Shown: positions 16,497 through 24,518 of the stretch, in pieces
How positions within the stretch are numbered: position 1 is the stretch's first letter
Layout of the letters: the number at the start of each line of letters is the position of its first letter
Source: RYN-230 sp963760405
GTDB lineage: Bacteria; Actinomycetota; Actinomycetes; Streptosporangiales; Streptosporangiaceae
Length of the DNA: 64,000 bases
Direction: 5' to 3'
Assembly (NCBI GenBank): GCA_963760405.1
Contig: CAVXCV010000013.1
Span: 1 to 64,000, forward strand
Translations under genes and position numbers: made by a program
Notes under the pieces: generated by a model
The model's database searches: none
Told to the model about the DNA's origin: nothing
Seen by the model: the letters and a program-made list of their open reading frames with translations, nothing else

Positions 16497-16814
16497 ATGT
16501 ACCGCGTGACTGATTCACCGCAGGTAACTCGTAACCCGGACGAATCCCGTTTCGTCTATCGGGCCGACGGCCAGACCGCCGAGCTGGTCTACCGGCGCAA
16601 TGGCGCCCGGCTCGTGCTGGTGCACACCGGGGTGCCGGATGAGCTCGGCGGGCGCGGCGTCGGCGGCCTGCTGGTGACCGCCGCGATGGAGTACGCCGCC
16701 CGGGAAGGGCTGACGGTGGTGGCCGCCTGCCAGTTCGCCAGCTCGTGGCTGGCCCGCCATCCGGACGTCGCGGCGCTGGCCCCCATCGCCCCGGTGGACA
16801 GCGCGCGTCCATGA
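16497..16814 (+). CDS. Small GNAT (NATD1/YidJ-type) acetyltransferase
   Basis: A protein of 105 residues with the short GCN5-like fold of the NATD1 family. RFVYRADGQTAELVYRRNGA forms the first strands, then comes HTGVPDELGGRGVGGLLVTA with the acetyl-CoA loop GGRGVGG, then a helix AMEYAAREGL and strand TVVAACQFASSWL. GTG 16506 is an alternative start. It is divergent from the transketolase-like gene, and its stop overlaps the ATG of the next gene by four bases. The substrate is unknown. Confidence 0.8.
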   Translation: MYRVTDSPQVTRNPDESRFVYRADGQTAELVYRRNGARLVLVHTGVPDELGGRGVGGLLVTAAMEYAAREGLTVVAACQFASSWLARHPDVAALAPIAPVDSARP

Positions 16815-17917
16815 CCGTGCCGCTGTGGGGCCGCTACCTCGCGGCCGTAGCCGGGCTGCTGCTCGTGCTCATCAACGGGTTCAGCGTGATCGGCACGCTG
16901 ATCGTGCCGCGCCCGGCCGGCGGCCGGCTGATGGCCTGGGTGGACCGGCTGGTGCACAGCGTGTTCCAGCTGCTGACCGCGAAGGTGAGCGATCACCATC
17001 AGCGCGACCGGATTCTCGCCACGGAAGCCGCCACGCTGCTGCTCTGCCAGCTGCTCACCTGGCTGGGCCTGGGCTTCATCGGCTTCTCGCTGCTGTTGTG
17101 GCCGTTCGTGCCCGGCGGGGTCACCCTGTCCTTCGACACCGTTGGGCCGGCGTTGTGGTTCATCGGCGACTCGTCGGTGCACGGCGCCCCGGAGCGCCTG
17201 ATCCAGTACGCGGCCGCGCTGACCGGCCTGGTCATCATCACCCTGCAGATCGCCTACCTGCCCACCCTGTACTCGGCGTTCAACCGCAGGGAAACCGATG
17301 TCGCGCTGCTGAACGCCCGGGCCGGGGTGCCGTCCTGGGGACCGGAACTGCTGGCCCGGACGTACTACGCGCTCGGCTCGGGCACGTCCACCCTCGACAC
17401 CCTGCCCGACCTGTACCAGCAGTGGGAGCGCTGGGCCGCGGACATCGCGGAGAGCCATACCACCTACCTGCCGCTGGTCCGGTTCCGCTCGCCCCGGCCG
17501 CTGTCCTCCTGGGTCACCGGCCTGCTGGCGGTGCTCGACTCAGCCGCGCTCTACCTGGCCCTGGCCCCCCAGTCCGCGCCCACCGTGCCCGCCCGGCTGT
17601 GCCTGCGCGGCGGCTTCCTGTGCTTCAACCAGGTGGCCCGGGCGCTGGGTATCACCGTCCCGGACCAGGTGGACAAGGAGCGGGGCATCACGCTCAGCTA
17701 TGACGAGTTCCTGGACGGCATCGCGGTGATGCGCAAGGTCAACTTCCCGATCGAGCGCGAGCCCGAGGACGCCTGGCCGGACTTTGTCGGCTGGCGGGTC
17801 AACTACGAGCAGGCCGCCTATGCGGTGGCCATGGCCGTGGACGCGGTCCAGGCGCTGTGGTCCGGCCCCCGGCGGCACGCAGGCGAGCCCATCCCGCCGT
17901 ACCGCCCGCCCGCGTAG
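16811..17917 (+). CDS. Integral membrane protein of unknown function
   Basis: The ATG at 16811 overlaps the acetyltransferase stop (ATGA). The protein has 368 residues. An N-terminal span LAAVAGLLLVLINGFSVIGT is followed by a charged loop, then LLLCQLLTWLGLGFIGFSLL. A pore-like loop (VGPALWFIGDSSVHGAPERL) and a span LTGLVIITLQIAYLPTLYSA come next, and a mostly soluble C-terminal half ends it. The span-loop-span order faintly recalls two-TM ion-channel proteins, but no K+ filter (TVGYG) is present. The function is not known. Confidence 0.75.
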   Translation: MTVPLWGRYLAAVAGLLLVLINGFSVIGTLIVPRPAGGRLMAWVDRLVHSVFQLLTAKVSDHHQRDRILATEAATLLLCQLLTWLGLGFIGFSLLLWPFVPGGVTLSFDTVGPALWFIGDSSVHGAPERLIQYAAALTGLVIITLQIAYLPTLYSAFNRRETDVALLNARAGVPSWGPELLARTYYALGSGTSTLDTLPDLYQQWERWAADIAESHTTYLPLVRFRSPRPLSSWVTGLLAVLDSAALYLALAPQSAPTVPARLCLRGGFLCFNQVARALGITVPDQVDKERGITLSYDEFLDGIAVMRKVNFPIEREPEDAWPDFVGWRVNYEQAAYAVAMAVDAVQALWSGPRRHAGEPIPPYRPPA

Positions 17918-18083
17918 GCCATAGTCCATTCCTCTGTCACTATCACGTAACGTAGGGTTGGCCGGAATTCTTTAGGCAGCGGCTCATTTTCCAGATGGCC
18001 GGCGAATCTCAGGGTTATCCGGTCGCCACTATGCTCCCGAGTTATGTCTTGAGACACTGAGCGGTGCCCAGTAGGCTTCGACT

Positions 18084-18746
18084 ATGGTCGAGCACCGGCA
18101 GGAATTCCAGCGTGATTTGGAAGCCATCGAAGCCAAGGTCATCGAACTGTTCGCCATGGTCGCTGAGGACCTGCCCGGGGCCACCGATGCTCTCCTCGGT
18201 GGCAACAACGAGATCGTCCAGGTGCTGGCCGAACGCGAACAGGTCATCGACGCCCTGTACCCGGAGATCGAGGAACTGGTCAACCGGGAGATCTTGCTGC
18301 AGGCTCCGGTGGCTTCAGACCTGCGTTTCCTGCTTTCCGTGCTGCGGATCGTGCCCGAACTCGAGCGCTCCCACGACCTCGTCCTGGACATCGCCCACCG
18401 GGCCAACCACATTCTCGGTCAGGACCTCTCGCCGCGCAGCCGGGGGCTGGTCGAGCGAATGGGGAGCCTGGTGACCGATATGTGGCGCCAGGCCGCGGAC
18501 TCCTGGTACCAGCGCGACCGGTCCGCCGCGGCGGCGTTGAGCGAACGTGACGAAGAAATGGATGACCTGCACGCCAGCCTGATAGCCGAACTTGCCTCAG
18601 GATCAATGGCCATACCGGTGACAATGGAGATGACGCTGGTAGCACGCTTCTACGAGCGCCTGGCCGCGCACGCCGTCAACATCGCCCGCCGTGTGGTCTA
18701 CCTGGCCGGATCCCAGCCCCAGCCGGGCCGCGATGGCGAGGCCTAG
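18084..18746 (+). CDS. phoU: PhoU phosphate-signalling regulator
   Basis: This all-helical protein of 220 residues has two PhoU repeats: EAKVIELFAMVAEDLPGATD and REILLQAPVASDLRFLLSVL, with LERSHDLVLDIAHRAN, then the second three-helix unit ending MEMTLVARFYERLAAHAVNI. PhoU couples the Pst transporter to the PhoR kinase and dampens the phosphate-starvation response. It is convergent with a universal-stress gene that lies between it and pstB, an arrangement found in many actinobacteria. Its stop overlaps the neighbour's stop by four bases. Confidence 0.92.
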   Translation: MVEHRQEFQRDLEAIEAKVIELFAMVAEDLPGATDALLGGNNEIVQVLAEREQVIDALYPEIEELVNREILLQAPVASDLRFLLSVLRIVPELERSHDLVLDIAHRANHILGQDLSPRSRGLVERMGSLVTDMWRQAADSWYQRDRSAAAALSERDEEMDDLHASLIAELASGSMAIPVTMEMTLVARFYERLAAHAVNIARRVVYLAGSQPQPGRDGEA

Positions 18747-19195
18747 CGAGTCCCGCGGATGACGGGGATGACCACGACAGGACAGCTGGCGTGGTGCGTG
18801 ACCTGACTGCTCACCGAGCCCATCAGGAGCCTGGTGAACCCGCCGGTGCCGCGGGACCCCACGACGAGCATGTCGGCGTCGCGCGAGGCGTTGACGAGTT
18901 CTTCCGTCACATCTCCCGTCATGACGCACACGGTGATTTCAGGCACCGTCGCACCGGTTTCGCTGGCGACCTCACCCACGATTTTCTGGACCGCGTTCCG
19001 CGCAAGTTCTGGGTTAAGGCCACTCTCGGGGGCGTCGTGCACCCCCCAGTAAATCCTGGTGGCCGGGCGAACCGGGTCTGGGCGAACGGTCATGACGGTC
19101 AGCGGGAGATGATGGTGCGCGGCCTCGCGCATCGCCCAGCCAAGGGCGTGGCGAGAATGGTCCGAGCCGTCTACCCCGACGACGATTCCTGGCAT
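18743..19195 (-). CDS. Universal stress protein (UspA family)
   Basis: A single Usp domain of 150 residues. MPGIVVGVDGSDHSRHALGW holds the first strand and the ATP-binding Asp, and the C-terminal VVGSRGTGGFTRLLMGSVSS is the G-x2-G-x9-G-S nucleotide motif. It should bind ATP. It starts 12 bases after the pstB stop on the same strand, so it is probably co-transcribed with the phosphate-uptake genes and may respond to phosphate limitation. Confidence 0.92.
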   Translation of the reverse strand: MPGIVVGVDGSDHSRHALGWAMREAAHHHLPLTVMTVRPDPVRPATRIYWGVHDAPESGLNPELARNAVQKIVGEVASETGATVPEITVCVMTGDVTEELVNASRDADMLVVGSRGTGGFTRLLMGSVSSQVTHHASCPVVVIPVIRGTR

Positions 19196-19206
19196 CTCTG
19201 CCCGCC

Positions 19207-20085
19207 CTATCCCATCCGGCCGGTGACGTAGGATTTGGTGCGGTCGTCGCGCGGGTCCTGGAATATCTGCTCAGTCCGGCCATATTCGACGAGCACGCCC
19301 GTGCGGGTGTCGCTCTTTTCGTCGCGGAGCACGGAGTAGAAGGCGGTGCGGTCGCTGACCCGGGTGGCCTGCTGCATGTTGTGCGTGACGATGACGATGG
19401 TGTACCGCGACTTGATGTCCCGCATCAGATCCTCGATGGCGGCCGTCGCGATCGGGTCGAGCGCCGAGCAGGGCTCGTCCATGAGGACGACGTCCGGCTC
19501 GACCGCGAGCGTGCGGGCGATGCACAGCCGCTGCGCCTGCCCGCCGGACAGGCCCAGGCCCGAATTCTTCAGCCGGTTCTTCACCTCGTCCCACAGCGCC
19601 GCCTGGCGTAGCGAGCGCTCGACGATCTCGTCCAGCTTGCCGCGGCCGCGGATGCCGTTGATGCGCGGCCCGTAGGCCACGTTGTCGTAGATCGACTTCG
19701 GGAACGGGTTCGGCTTCTGGAAGACCATGCCGATGCGCCGCCGCACGGCCGTCGCGGAGACATCCTTGCCGTACAGCGACGCCCCGCGGTACCACACCTC
19801 ACCCTCGACCCGGGCGCCCTGCACGAGGTCGTTCATCCGGTTCAGCGTCCGCAGCACCGTCGTCTTGCCGCACCCGGACGGGCCGATGAACGCGGTGATC
19901 TCGTTCTCGTGGATGGACAGCGAGACATCCGTGACGGCGCGGAAGGAGCCGTAGTAACACGAGACGTTCTGCGTATCGAAGACATGCCCGTCCGGCGCCG
20001 GCGCCGCCTCCTGCTGCACCGTCGGCTCAGCCAGCTCAGGACTCGGTTGGGAAGTGGCCACGAGGTTCTGCTCAGGGGGTTCCAT
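19207..20085 (-). CDS. pstB: Phosphate ABC transporter ATP-binding protein PstB
   Basis: The protein has 292 residues. Walker A is GPSGCGKTT, the Q-loop region GMVFQKPNPFPKSIYDN is PstB-specific, the signature is LSGGQAQRLCIARTLA and Walker B is VVLMDEPCSALDP. An extra 30 or so residues (poorly conserved) precede the domain start at VFDTQNVSCYYGSF. It powers high-affinity phosphate import with PstA and PstC. Fourth gene of pstSCAB. Confidence 0.96.
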   Translation of the reverse strand: MEPPEQNLVATSQPSPELAEPTVQQEAAPAPDGHVFDTQNVSCYYGSFRAVTDVSLSIHENEITAFIGPSGCGKTTVLRTLNRMNDLVQGARVEGEVWYRGASLYGKDVSATAVRRRIGMVFQKPNPFPKSIYDNVAYGPRINGIRGRGKLDEIVERSLRQAALWDEVKNRLKNSGLGLSGGQAQRLCIARTLAVEPDVVLMDEPCSALDPIATAAIEDLMRDIKSRYTIVIVTHNMQQATRVSDRTAFYSVLRDEKSDTRTGVLVEYGRTEQIFQDPRDDRTKSYVTGRMG

Positions 20086-20092
20086 GATGTTC

Positions 20093-20983
20093 CTAGCGCG
20101 AGTACCTGGTGAATCGTGCGGTCACGAACCGGGCGGTAGCCAACAAGATGAAGGCTATGACAATAAGCGTCAGCGCGGCACCCCACGCGCGGGCCTGCGC
20201 GCCGGTGTACGGCGACACCGCGTTGGCGAAGATCTGCGAGGGCAGCGAGGTGTTGGGGCCGCTGAACGGGTTCTTGTTGACTGTGGTCACCGTGAGGATG
20301 GTGAACAGCAGCGGGGCCGTCTCACCCGCGGCCCGGGCCACGGCGAGCAGGGCGCCGCTGACGATTCCGCCGATCGCCGCCGGCAACACCACGGTCAGCG
20401 TGACGCGGGACTTGCTCGCCCCGAGGGCGTAGCTCGCCTCGCGCAGCGGGTCCGGCACCAGCCTCAGCATCTCATCGGTGGACCGGATGACGACCGGCAG
20501 CATCAGGCAGCCCAGGGCGAGCGCGCCAGCGAAACCGGAGAAGCCGAAGTGCAGCACCCAGATCGAGAAGATGAACAGCCCCATCACGATCGAGGGCACG
20601 CCCGTCATCACGTCGGCCATGAACCCGATGAGCCGTGCCAGCGGGCCCTTGCCGCCGTACTCGTTGATGTAGATCGCGCCTAGCACGCCGAGCGGCACGG
20701 CCATGACCGTGGCGAGTGCCGTGATCTCGATCGTGCCGACGATCGCGGGCCCGATTCCGCCGACGCCCGCGGGCATCACGTTAGGCGGGATCGGGCTGGT
20801 CAGGAAGGACCAGCTGATGATCGAGATGCCCTTGGCGATCACCGTGTACAGGACGAACCCCAGCGGGATCGCCGCGAGCACCGCCGCCAGCCACATCAGC
20901 GCGATCGCGATGCGGTTCTTGGTCCGCCGCCAGGACGGCGGCTCTCGCAGGCCGGACTTGGGCTGCTCGGCGGCTACGGCCAT
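20093..20983 (-). CDS. pstA: Phosphate ABC transporter permease PstA
   Basis: A protein of 296 residues with six predicted spans. The BPD_transp_1 signature is EASYALGASKSRVTLTVVLP, and MADVMTGVPSIVMGLFIF is typical of PstA. The open frame extends far upstream, but the ATG at 20983 overlaps the pstC stop by one base (TGATG) and gives a normal N-terminus (MAVAAEQPKSGLREPPSWRR), so it is chosen. Works with PstC as the membrane channel. Confidence 0.95.
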   Translation of the reverse strand: MAVAAEQPKSGLREPPSWRRTKNRIAIALMWLAAVLAAIPLGFVLYTVIAKGISIISWSFLTSPIPPNVMPAGVGGIGPAIVGTIEITALATVMAVPLGVLGAIYINEYGGKGPLARLIGFMADVMTGVPSIVMGLFIFSIWVLHFGFSGFAGALALGCLMLPVVIRSTDEMLRLVPDPLREASYALGASKSRVTLTVVLPAAIGGIVSGALLAVARAAGETAPLLFTILTVTTVNKNPFSGPNTSLPSQIFANAVSPYTGAQARAWGAALTLIVIAFILLATARFVTARFTRYSR

Positions 20984-21954
20984 CAGGCCCCCCTCGCCCG
21001 CCGGGCGGAGCGGTTGACGATCCACCGGGCGATGACGTTGATGATGATCGTCATGATGAACAGGAGCACGGCGAGCCCGATCAGCGCGGCGCGGAACTCC
21101 CCGGAGGCCTCGCCGAACTCGTTCGCGATGACCGCGGGCATGGAGTCGCCCGGGGCGAACAAGTGCGACGTGATCGTGGCCGACGAGCCGATCACGAGCG
21201 CGACCGCGATCGTCTCGCCCATCGCCCGGCCCAGCCCGAGCAGCACCGCGCCGACGATGCCGCTCTGGCTGTGCGGCCAGACCGCACCGCGGATCATCTC
21301 CAGCCGGGTGGCACCCAGCGCGTACGCGCCCTCCCGGTCGATCGCGGGCACTGTCGCGATGACCTCGCGCGACAGCGAGGTCACGATCGGCGTGATCATG
21401 AAGGCCAGGATGATGCCAGCGGTAAAGAACGAGGCCCCGCTGGTGGGCGGCCCGAACAGGGAGCCGAGCACCGGGATGCCCTTGACGGCCGAGCCTATCG
21501 AGCTGTAGATGCCGGCGATCCAGGGCGCGAACACCAGAATTCCCCACAGGCCCCAGACCACGGACGGGACCACCGCCAGGAGGTCGATCACGTACACGAT
21601 CGGCCGCGCCACCCGCGGCGGCACGACCTGCGTCAGGAGCAGGGCGATGCCCACGCTGACCGGCACGGCCATCACGATCGCGATCGCTGCCGAGATGACC
21701 GTGCCGTAGATGAAGGCCAGCGCGCCGAACTGGTTGGCCGCGGGGTTCCAGGTGGGGGAGAAGATCTTCAGGCCCTCGGTGCTGAACCACGACGAGGCCT
21801 GCTGGCTGGTCGTGACGGCGATCAGGACCAGGATCACCAGCACGAGGAGGCCGGCCGCCAGCGCCAGCACCTGGAAGCCGCGGTCGCCGAGCGGCCGCCG
21901 CTCTGACAGGGCTCTGGCGGGGACGGCCTGGTCCTCCCGCGTGATGGTGCTCAC
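20983..21954 (-). CDS. pstC: Phosphate ABC transporter permease PstC
   Basis: A protein of 323 residues with six spans (first span FQVLALAAGLLVLVILVLIA). LLAVVPSVVWGLWGILVFAP and the EAA-type loop EGAYALGATRLEMIRGAVWP identify PstC. It begins 28 bases after pstS and overlaps pstA by one base, so the four pst genes form one operon. Confidence 0.95.
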   Translation of the reverse strand: MSTITREDQAVPARALSERRPLGDRGFQVLALAAGLLVLVILVLIAVTTSQQASSWFSTEGLKIFSPTWNPAANQFGALAFIYGTVISAAIAIVMAVPVSVGIALLLTQVVPPRVARPIVYVIDLLAVVPSVVWGLWGILVFAPWIAGIYSSIGSAVKGIPVLGSLFGPPTSGASFFTAGIILAFMITPIVTSLSREVIATVPAIDREGAYALGATRLEMIRGAVWPHSQSGIVGAVLLGLGRAMGETIAVALVIGSSATITSHLFAPGDSMPAVIANEFGEASGEFRAALIGLAVLLFIMTIIINVIARWIVNRSARRARGA

Positions 21955-21982
21955 AGCAACGAGTCCGCCGGTGTCACGAAGC

Positions 21983-23101
21983 TCATGACGATGCCGGTGC
22001 CGCGGCCGTGCCGATCTTGCTGAGCTGCGCCTTGGCCATTTGGTCGATGCTGGAAGGCACCGGCGCGAAACCGAGCGCGGGGAGCAGCTTCTGGCCGTCT
22101 CCGATCAGGTAGCCGACCCACGCCTGGAGCATCTTCGTAGTATTCGTACTCGACTGAGCTTGGTAAACCAGAACCCATGACTGAGCAGTGATCGGGTACG
22201 AGGCAGCGCCGGGCGCCCAGATCGCGCTGAACGTCAGATCAGGCTTGACGGTGGCCTGGCTGGCGGCGGCGGTGGCTGACGCCACTGACGGCGCGACGTA
22301 GCTGCCGGCCTGGTTCTTGATAGAAGCGAAGACCAGCCCGGAGGCCTTGGCGTCAGCGTAGTCCACGTACCCGACGGCCCCCGGTGTGGACTTGATGATC
22401 TGCGCCACACCGCCGTTGCCGTTACCTGCCCGGCTGGTGGCAGGCCAGGCGATGGTCGAGCTACTGCCGAGCGTCCAGGCGCTCCCCCCGGCCTCCACCA
22501 GGAACTGGGAGAAGTTCTGGGTGGTGCCCGAGGAGTCCGAGCGGTGGGCGATGGTGACCGGAGTGCTGGGCAGGCTGACACCGGGGTTGTCCGCGGCGAT
22601 CGCCGAGTTGTTCCACGACGTGATCTTGCCCGAGAAGATGCCCGCGATGACCGGCGCTGACAGCTTCAGGTTCTTGACGCCCGACAGGTTGTACGAGACC
22701 GTGACCGGGGAGATCACGTCGGGAAAGTAGAGCACCGTCTTGCCCTTGAAGTTCGCCGTCTCCTTGGCGGGGATCGGTGAGTCCGAGCCCGCGTAGTTGA
22801 CCACCCCCGAGGCCAGGTCCGTTCGGCCCTTGCCCGAGCCGCCAGCGCCGTAGTTGACCGTCATGCCGGTCTGGACCGTCTTGAAGGCCTGGATGGCTGC
22901 CTGCTGGTAGACGAGCTGGAGCGTCGATCCGCTGCCGTCGAGCATGCCCGTGAGGTTGGCGGCGCTGCTTGACGAGGATGAGGATGCCGTGCTGCCCGAC
23001 GAGGAGCTGCCGCTGCCCGACGAGCAGGCGGTAAGGGACAAAGCCGTCGCAACAAGGGCGACCCCCGCCGTGGTTACCCCTTGGATGCGCACACGTTGCA
23101 T
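21983..23101 (-). CDS. pstS: Phosphate-binding lipoprotein PstS
   Basis: This is a lipoprotein of 372 residues. The signal ends in a lipobox, LSLTAC, followed by a Ser/Gly-rich tether. The mature part has the PstS phosphate-binding elements DGSGSTLQLVYQQA, GSGKGRTDLASG, YAGSDSPI and IAHRSDSSGTTQNFSQFL. It captures phosphate outside the membrane for PstCAB. First gene of the operon, with a pair of direct repeats upstream. Confidence 0.95.
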   Translation of the reverse strand: MQRVRIQGVTTAGVALVATALSLTACSSGSGSSSSGSTASSSSSSSAANLTGMLDGSGSTLQLVYQQAAIQAFKTVQTGMTVNYGAGGSGKGRTDLASGVVNYAGSDSPIPAKETANFKGKTVLYFPDVISPVTVSYNLSGVKNLKLSAPVIAGIFSGKITSWNNSAIAADNPGVSLPSTPVTIAHRSDSSGTTQNFSQFLVEAGGSAWTLGSSSTIAWPATSRAGNGNGGVAQIIKSTPGAVGYVDYADAKASGLVFASIKNQAGSYVAPSVASATAAASQATVKPDLTFSAIWAPGAASYPITAQSWVLVYQAQSSTNTTKMLQAWVGYLIGDGQKLLPALGFAPVPSSIDQMAKAQLSKIGTAAAPASS

Positions 23102-23114
23102 ATCTGATACCCCT

Positions 23115-23164
23115 CTTTAGTTACCTGCCGAACGTGGCCACAAGTGTTGTTTACTAACCTGCCG
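23115..23164 (-). promoter_or_regulatory. Imperfect direct repeats upstream of pstS
   Basis: On the minus strand, CGGCAGGTTAGTAAAC (23164-23149) and CGGCAGGTAACTAAAG (23130-23115) share 13 of 16 bases, with start points 34 bases apart (about three helical turns). They lie 14-63 bases upstream of the pstS start. PhoP boxes in Streptomyces are 11-bp direct repeats with GTTCACC. These units do not match well, so the regulator is open, but the position suits control of the pst operon. Confidence 0.4.
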
Positions 23165-24293
23165 GGCGTTGCCGCGAGGATTGCCATGATGGGTAGAGCC
23201 GTTCCCGGCTTGACCGGACACGATGCTAGCGGTTCAACTCGAACACCTCGCCAGTCGCCTCAAGCCCACCGGTCATCCCGGTGGGGATTCCTAATGCCGC
23301 CGCCCACCGTAGTGTTGGAATAGTTAAATGCAGGCAAACAGCACATGAACTTCACCTTGCGATTGCTGGTGCTGCTCATTAGCCGGTCCACCCGCTCGCG
23401 GGCCGGCCGCGCCGCCCTGATGCGGTCTCGCGCTCGCTGGGGACGTGGCTGAGAACTGGCCCGGTCGGCGCCGACGACGGGACCGGCGCCTGCCGGCCGC
23501 CTGGCCGGCAGGCCGCAGGGATCTTTTCCTATCCAATCCCGTGCTGCCGCCAGATTATCCGCCTCAAGGTAAACTTCGATCATCGCCGGCAGCGACGCGA
23601 ACGGCCGCTCAACCGGGAACCGGTTCCCGGTTCTACCGCCCGATGAGGTGAATTTGAAATTCTATGGAATTTCCATTCCTGGCACCCCGGGCGAAGACTC
23701 GGGTACCTTTTTCGCATACCGCTTCTTCCAGGGCCAGAGGCGGATCTGAGGACCGTTCCGTGCCGAAATGACCAGTGTGCGCGGCTGGCAATATGTCCAT
23801 CCTCGGTACTGCGAATGCTCGCGCTGGCCCAGATCAGCTGGCGCATCGCCGGCCACCGGGCCGTTCCTGCCTGCGATTTGTCCGCGGCATGGTCGTAGCC
23901 GTCCTATAGCTGGTATTCCCGGTTCTTTCGCCGTGTACGTGGGCTACACCAGCCACAGGGCCTTCGGATACTGGGCCCGAACCTGCTGGCCCGCGGCGCC
24001 CCTGCTTGGCATGCGTGTCTAAGCTGCCCAGGGAAAGCTGACCCAGCCCCGCAGCGCTAGCGGATATTACTCGGCAGAAACCTGGAATGCCGCTCGGCCC
24101 CGGCGGATGACCGAGCCTGATGAAATCGCGAGTCAACTACGAGCGGGCCGCCTGTCGGCTAGCGCGGACGGTGGCCAGGACCCGGCGCTCTGGCCCGGCC
24201 CGGCTGGGCTGGGTGACACCGCCGCCGGGACGCGGAACCGGCCGCCAGTCGGTACGCTTCGTCGGAACGGCATGCAGGCCTGGCCGGTGCCGC
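23165..24293. other. Long stretch without a recognisable gene
   Basis: About 1.1 kb between the pstS promoter and tRNA-Lys has only short, unconvincing frames on both strands. Lower-GC patches alternate with GC-rich ones, so the stretch lacks the steady third-position GC bias of neighbouring genes. It may be decayed sequence or hold a small RNA that I cannot identify. Confidence 0.5.
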
Positions 24294-24368
24294 GGGGTGC
24301 TAGCTCAATGGTAGAGCAGCGGACTTTTAATCCGTTGGTTCAGGGTTCGAGCCCCTGGCGCCCCACCA
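24294..24368 (+). tRNA. tRNA-Lys (TTT), CCA encoded
   Basis: The acceptor GGGGTGC pairs with GCGCCCC (one T-G pair), then A73 and CCA at 24366-24368. The anticodon loop CTTTTAA gives TTT, and the T arm is CAGGG-TTCGAGC-CCCTG. It is a single gene with no tRNA neighbours. Confidence 0.95.
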
Positions 24369-24397
24369 GCAAAACATCACTTGTTGATCTTCGGTCG

Positions 24398-24418
24398 TGG
24401 AACGGGTGACCCGTTCCA
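24398..24418 (+). terminator. 21-bp perfect palindrome behind tRNA-Lys
   Basis: TGGAACGGGT at 24398-24407 and its complement at 24409-24418 flank a single G. It lies 30 bases after the tRNA end and about 100 bases before the stop of the leftward permease gene. A terminator for the tRNA transcript is the simplest reading; there is no T-run. Confidence 0.5.
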
Positions 24419-24518
24419 TGACACAGCGGCCGCGACGATGGGCTGGTGCCCGTACGGCGGCTGAGCGGGTGCGCCGGTGGGGCGGTATCGGCGCTGGTGG
24501 AGGGGGTTTGGAGGCTTG

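Noticed and set aside
14070..16814. A 914-codon open frame on the plus strand opposite the transketolase-like gene
   Set aside because: It is the antisense of a well-recognised TPP enzyme and full of Arg/Gly/His-rich low-complexity text; only its last 105 codons form a real gene (the small GNAT).
17105..17245. Potassium-channel-like pore in the 368-residue membrane protein
   Set aside because: The span-loop-span order is suggestive, but no TVGYG-type selectivity filter is present.
17818..18057. Minus-strand frame of 79 codons starting MSQDITREHSGDRITLRF
   Set aside because: The first part looks somewhat protein-like, but most of it is antisense to the end of the membrane-protein gene and no family is recognised.
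23260..24136. Several frames of 60-107 codons on both strands
   Set aside because: No ribosome-binding sites, no protein-like pattern and no consistent third-position GC bias.
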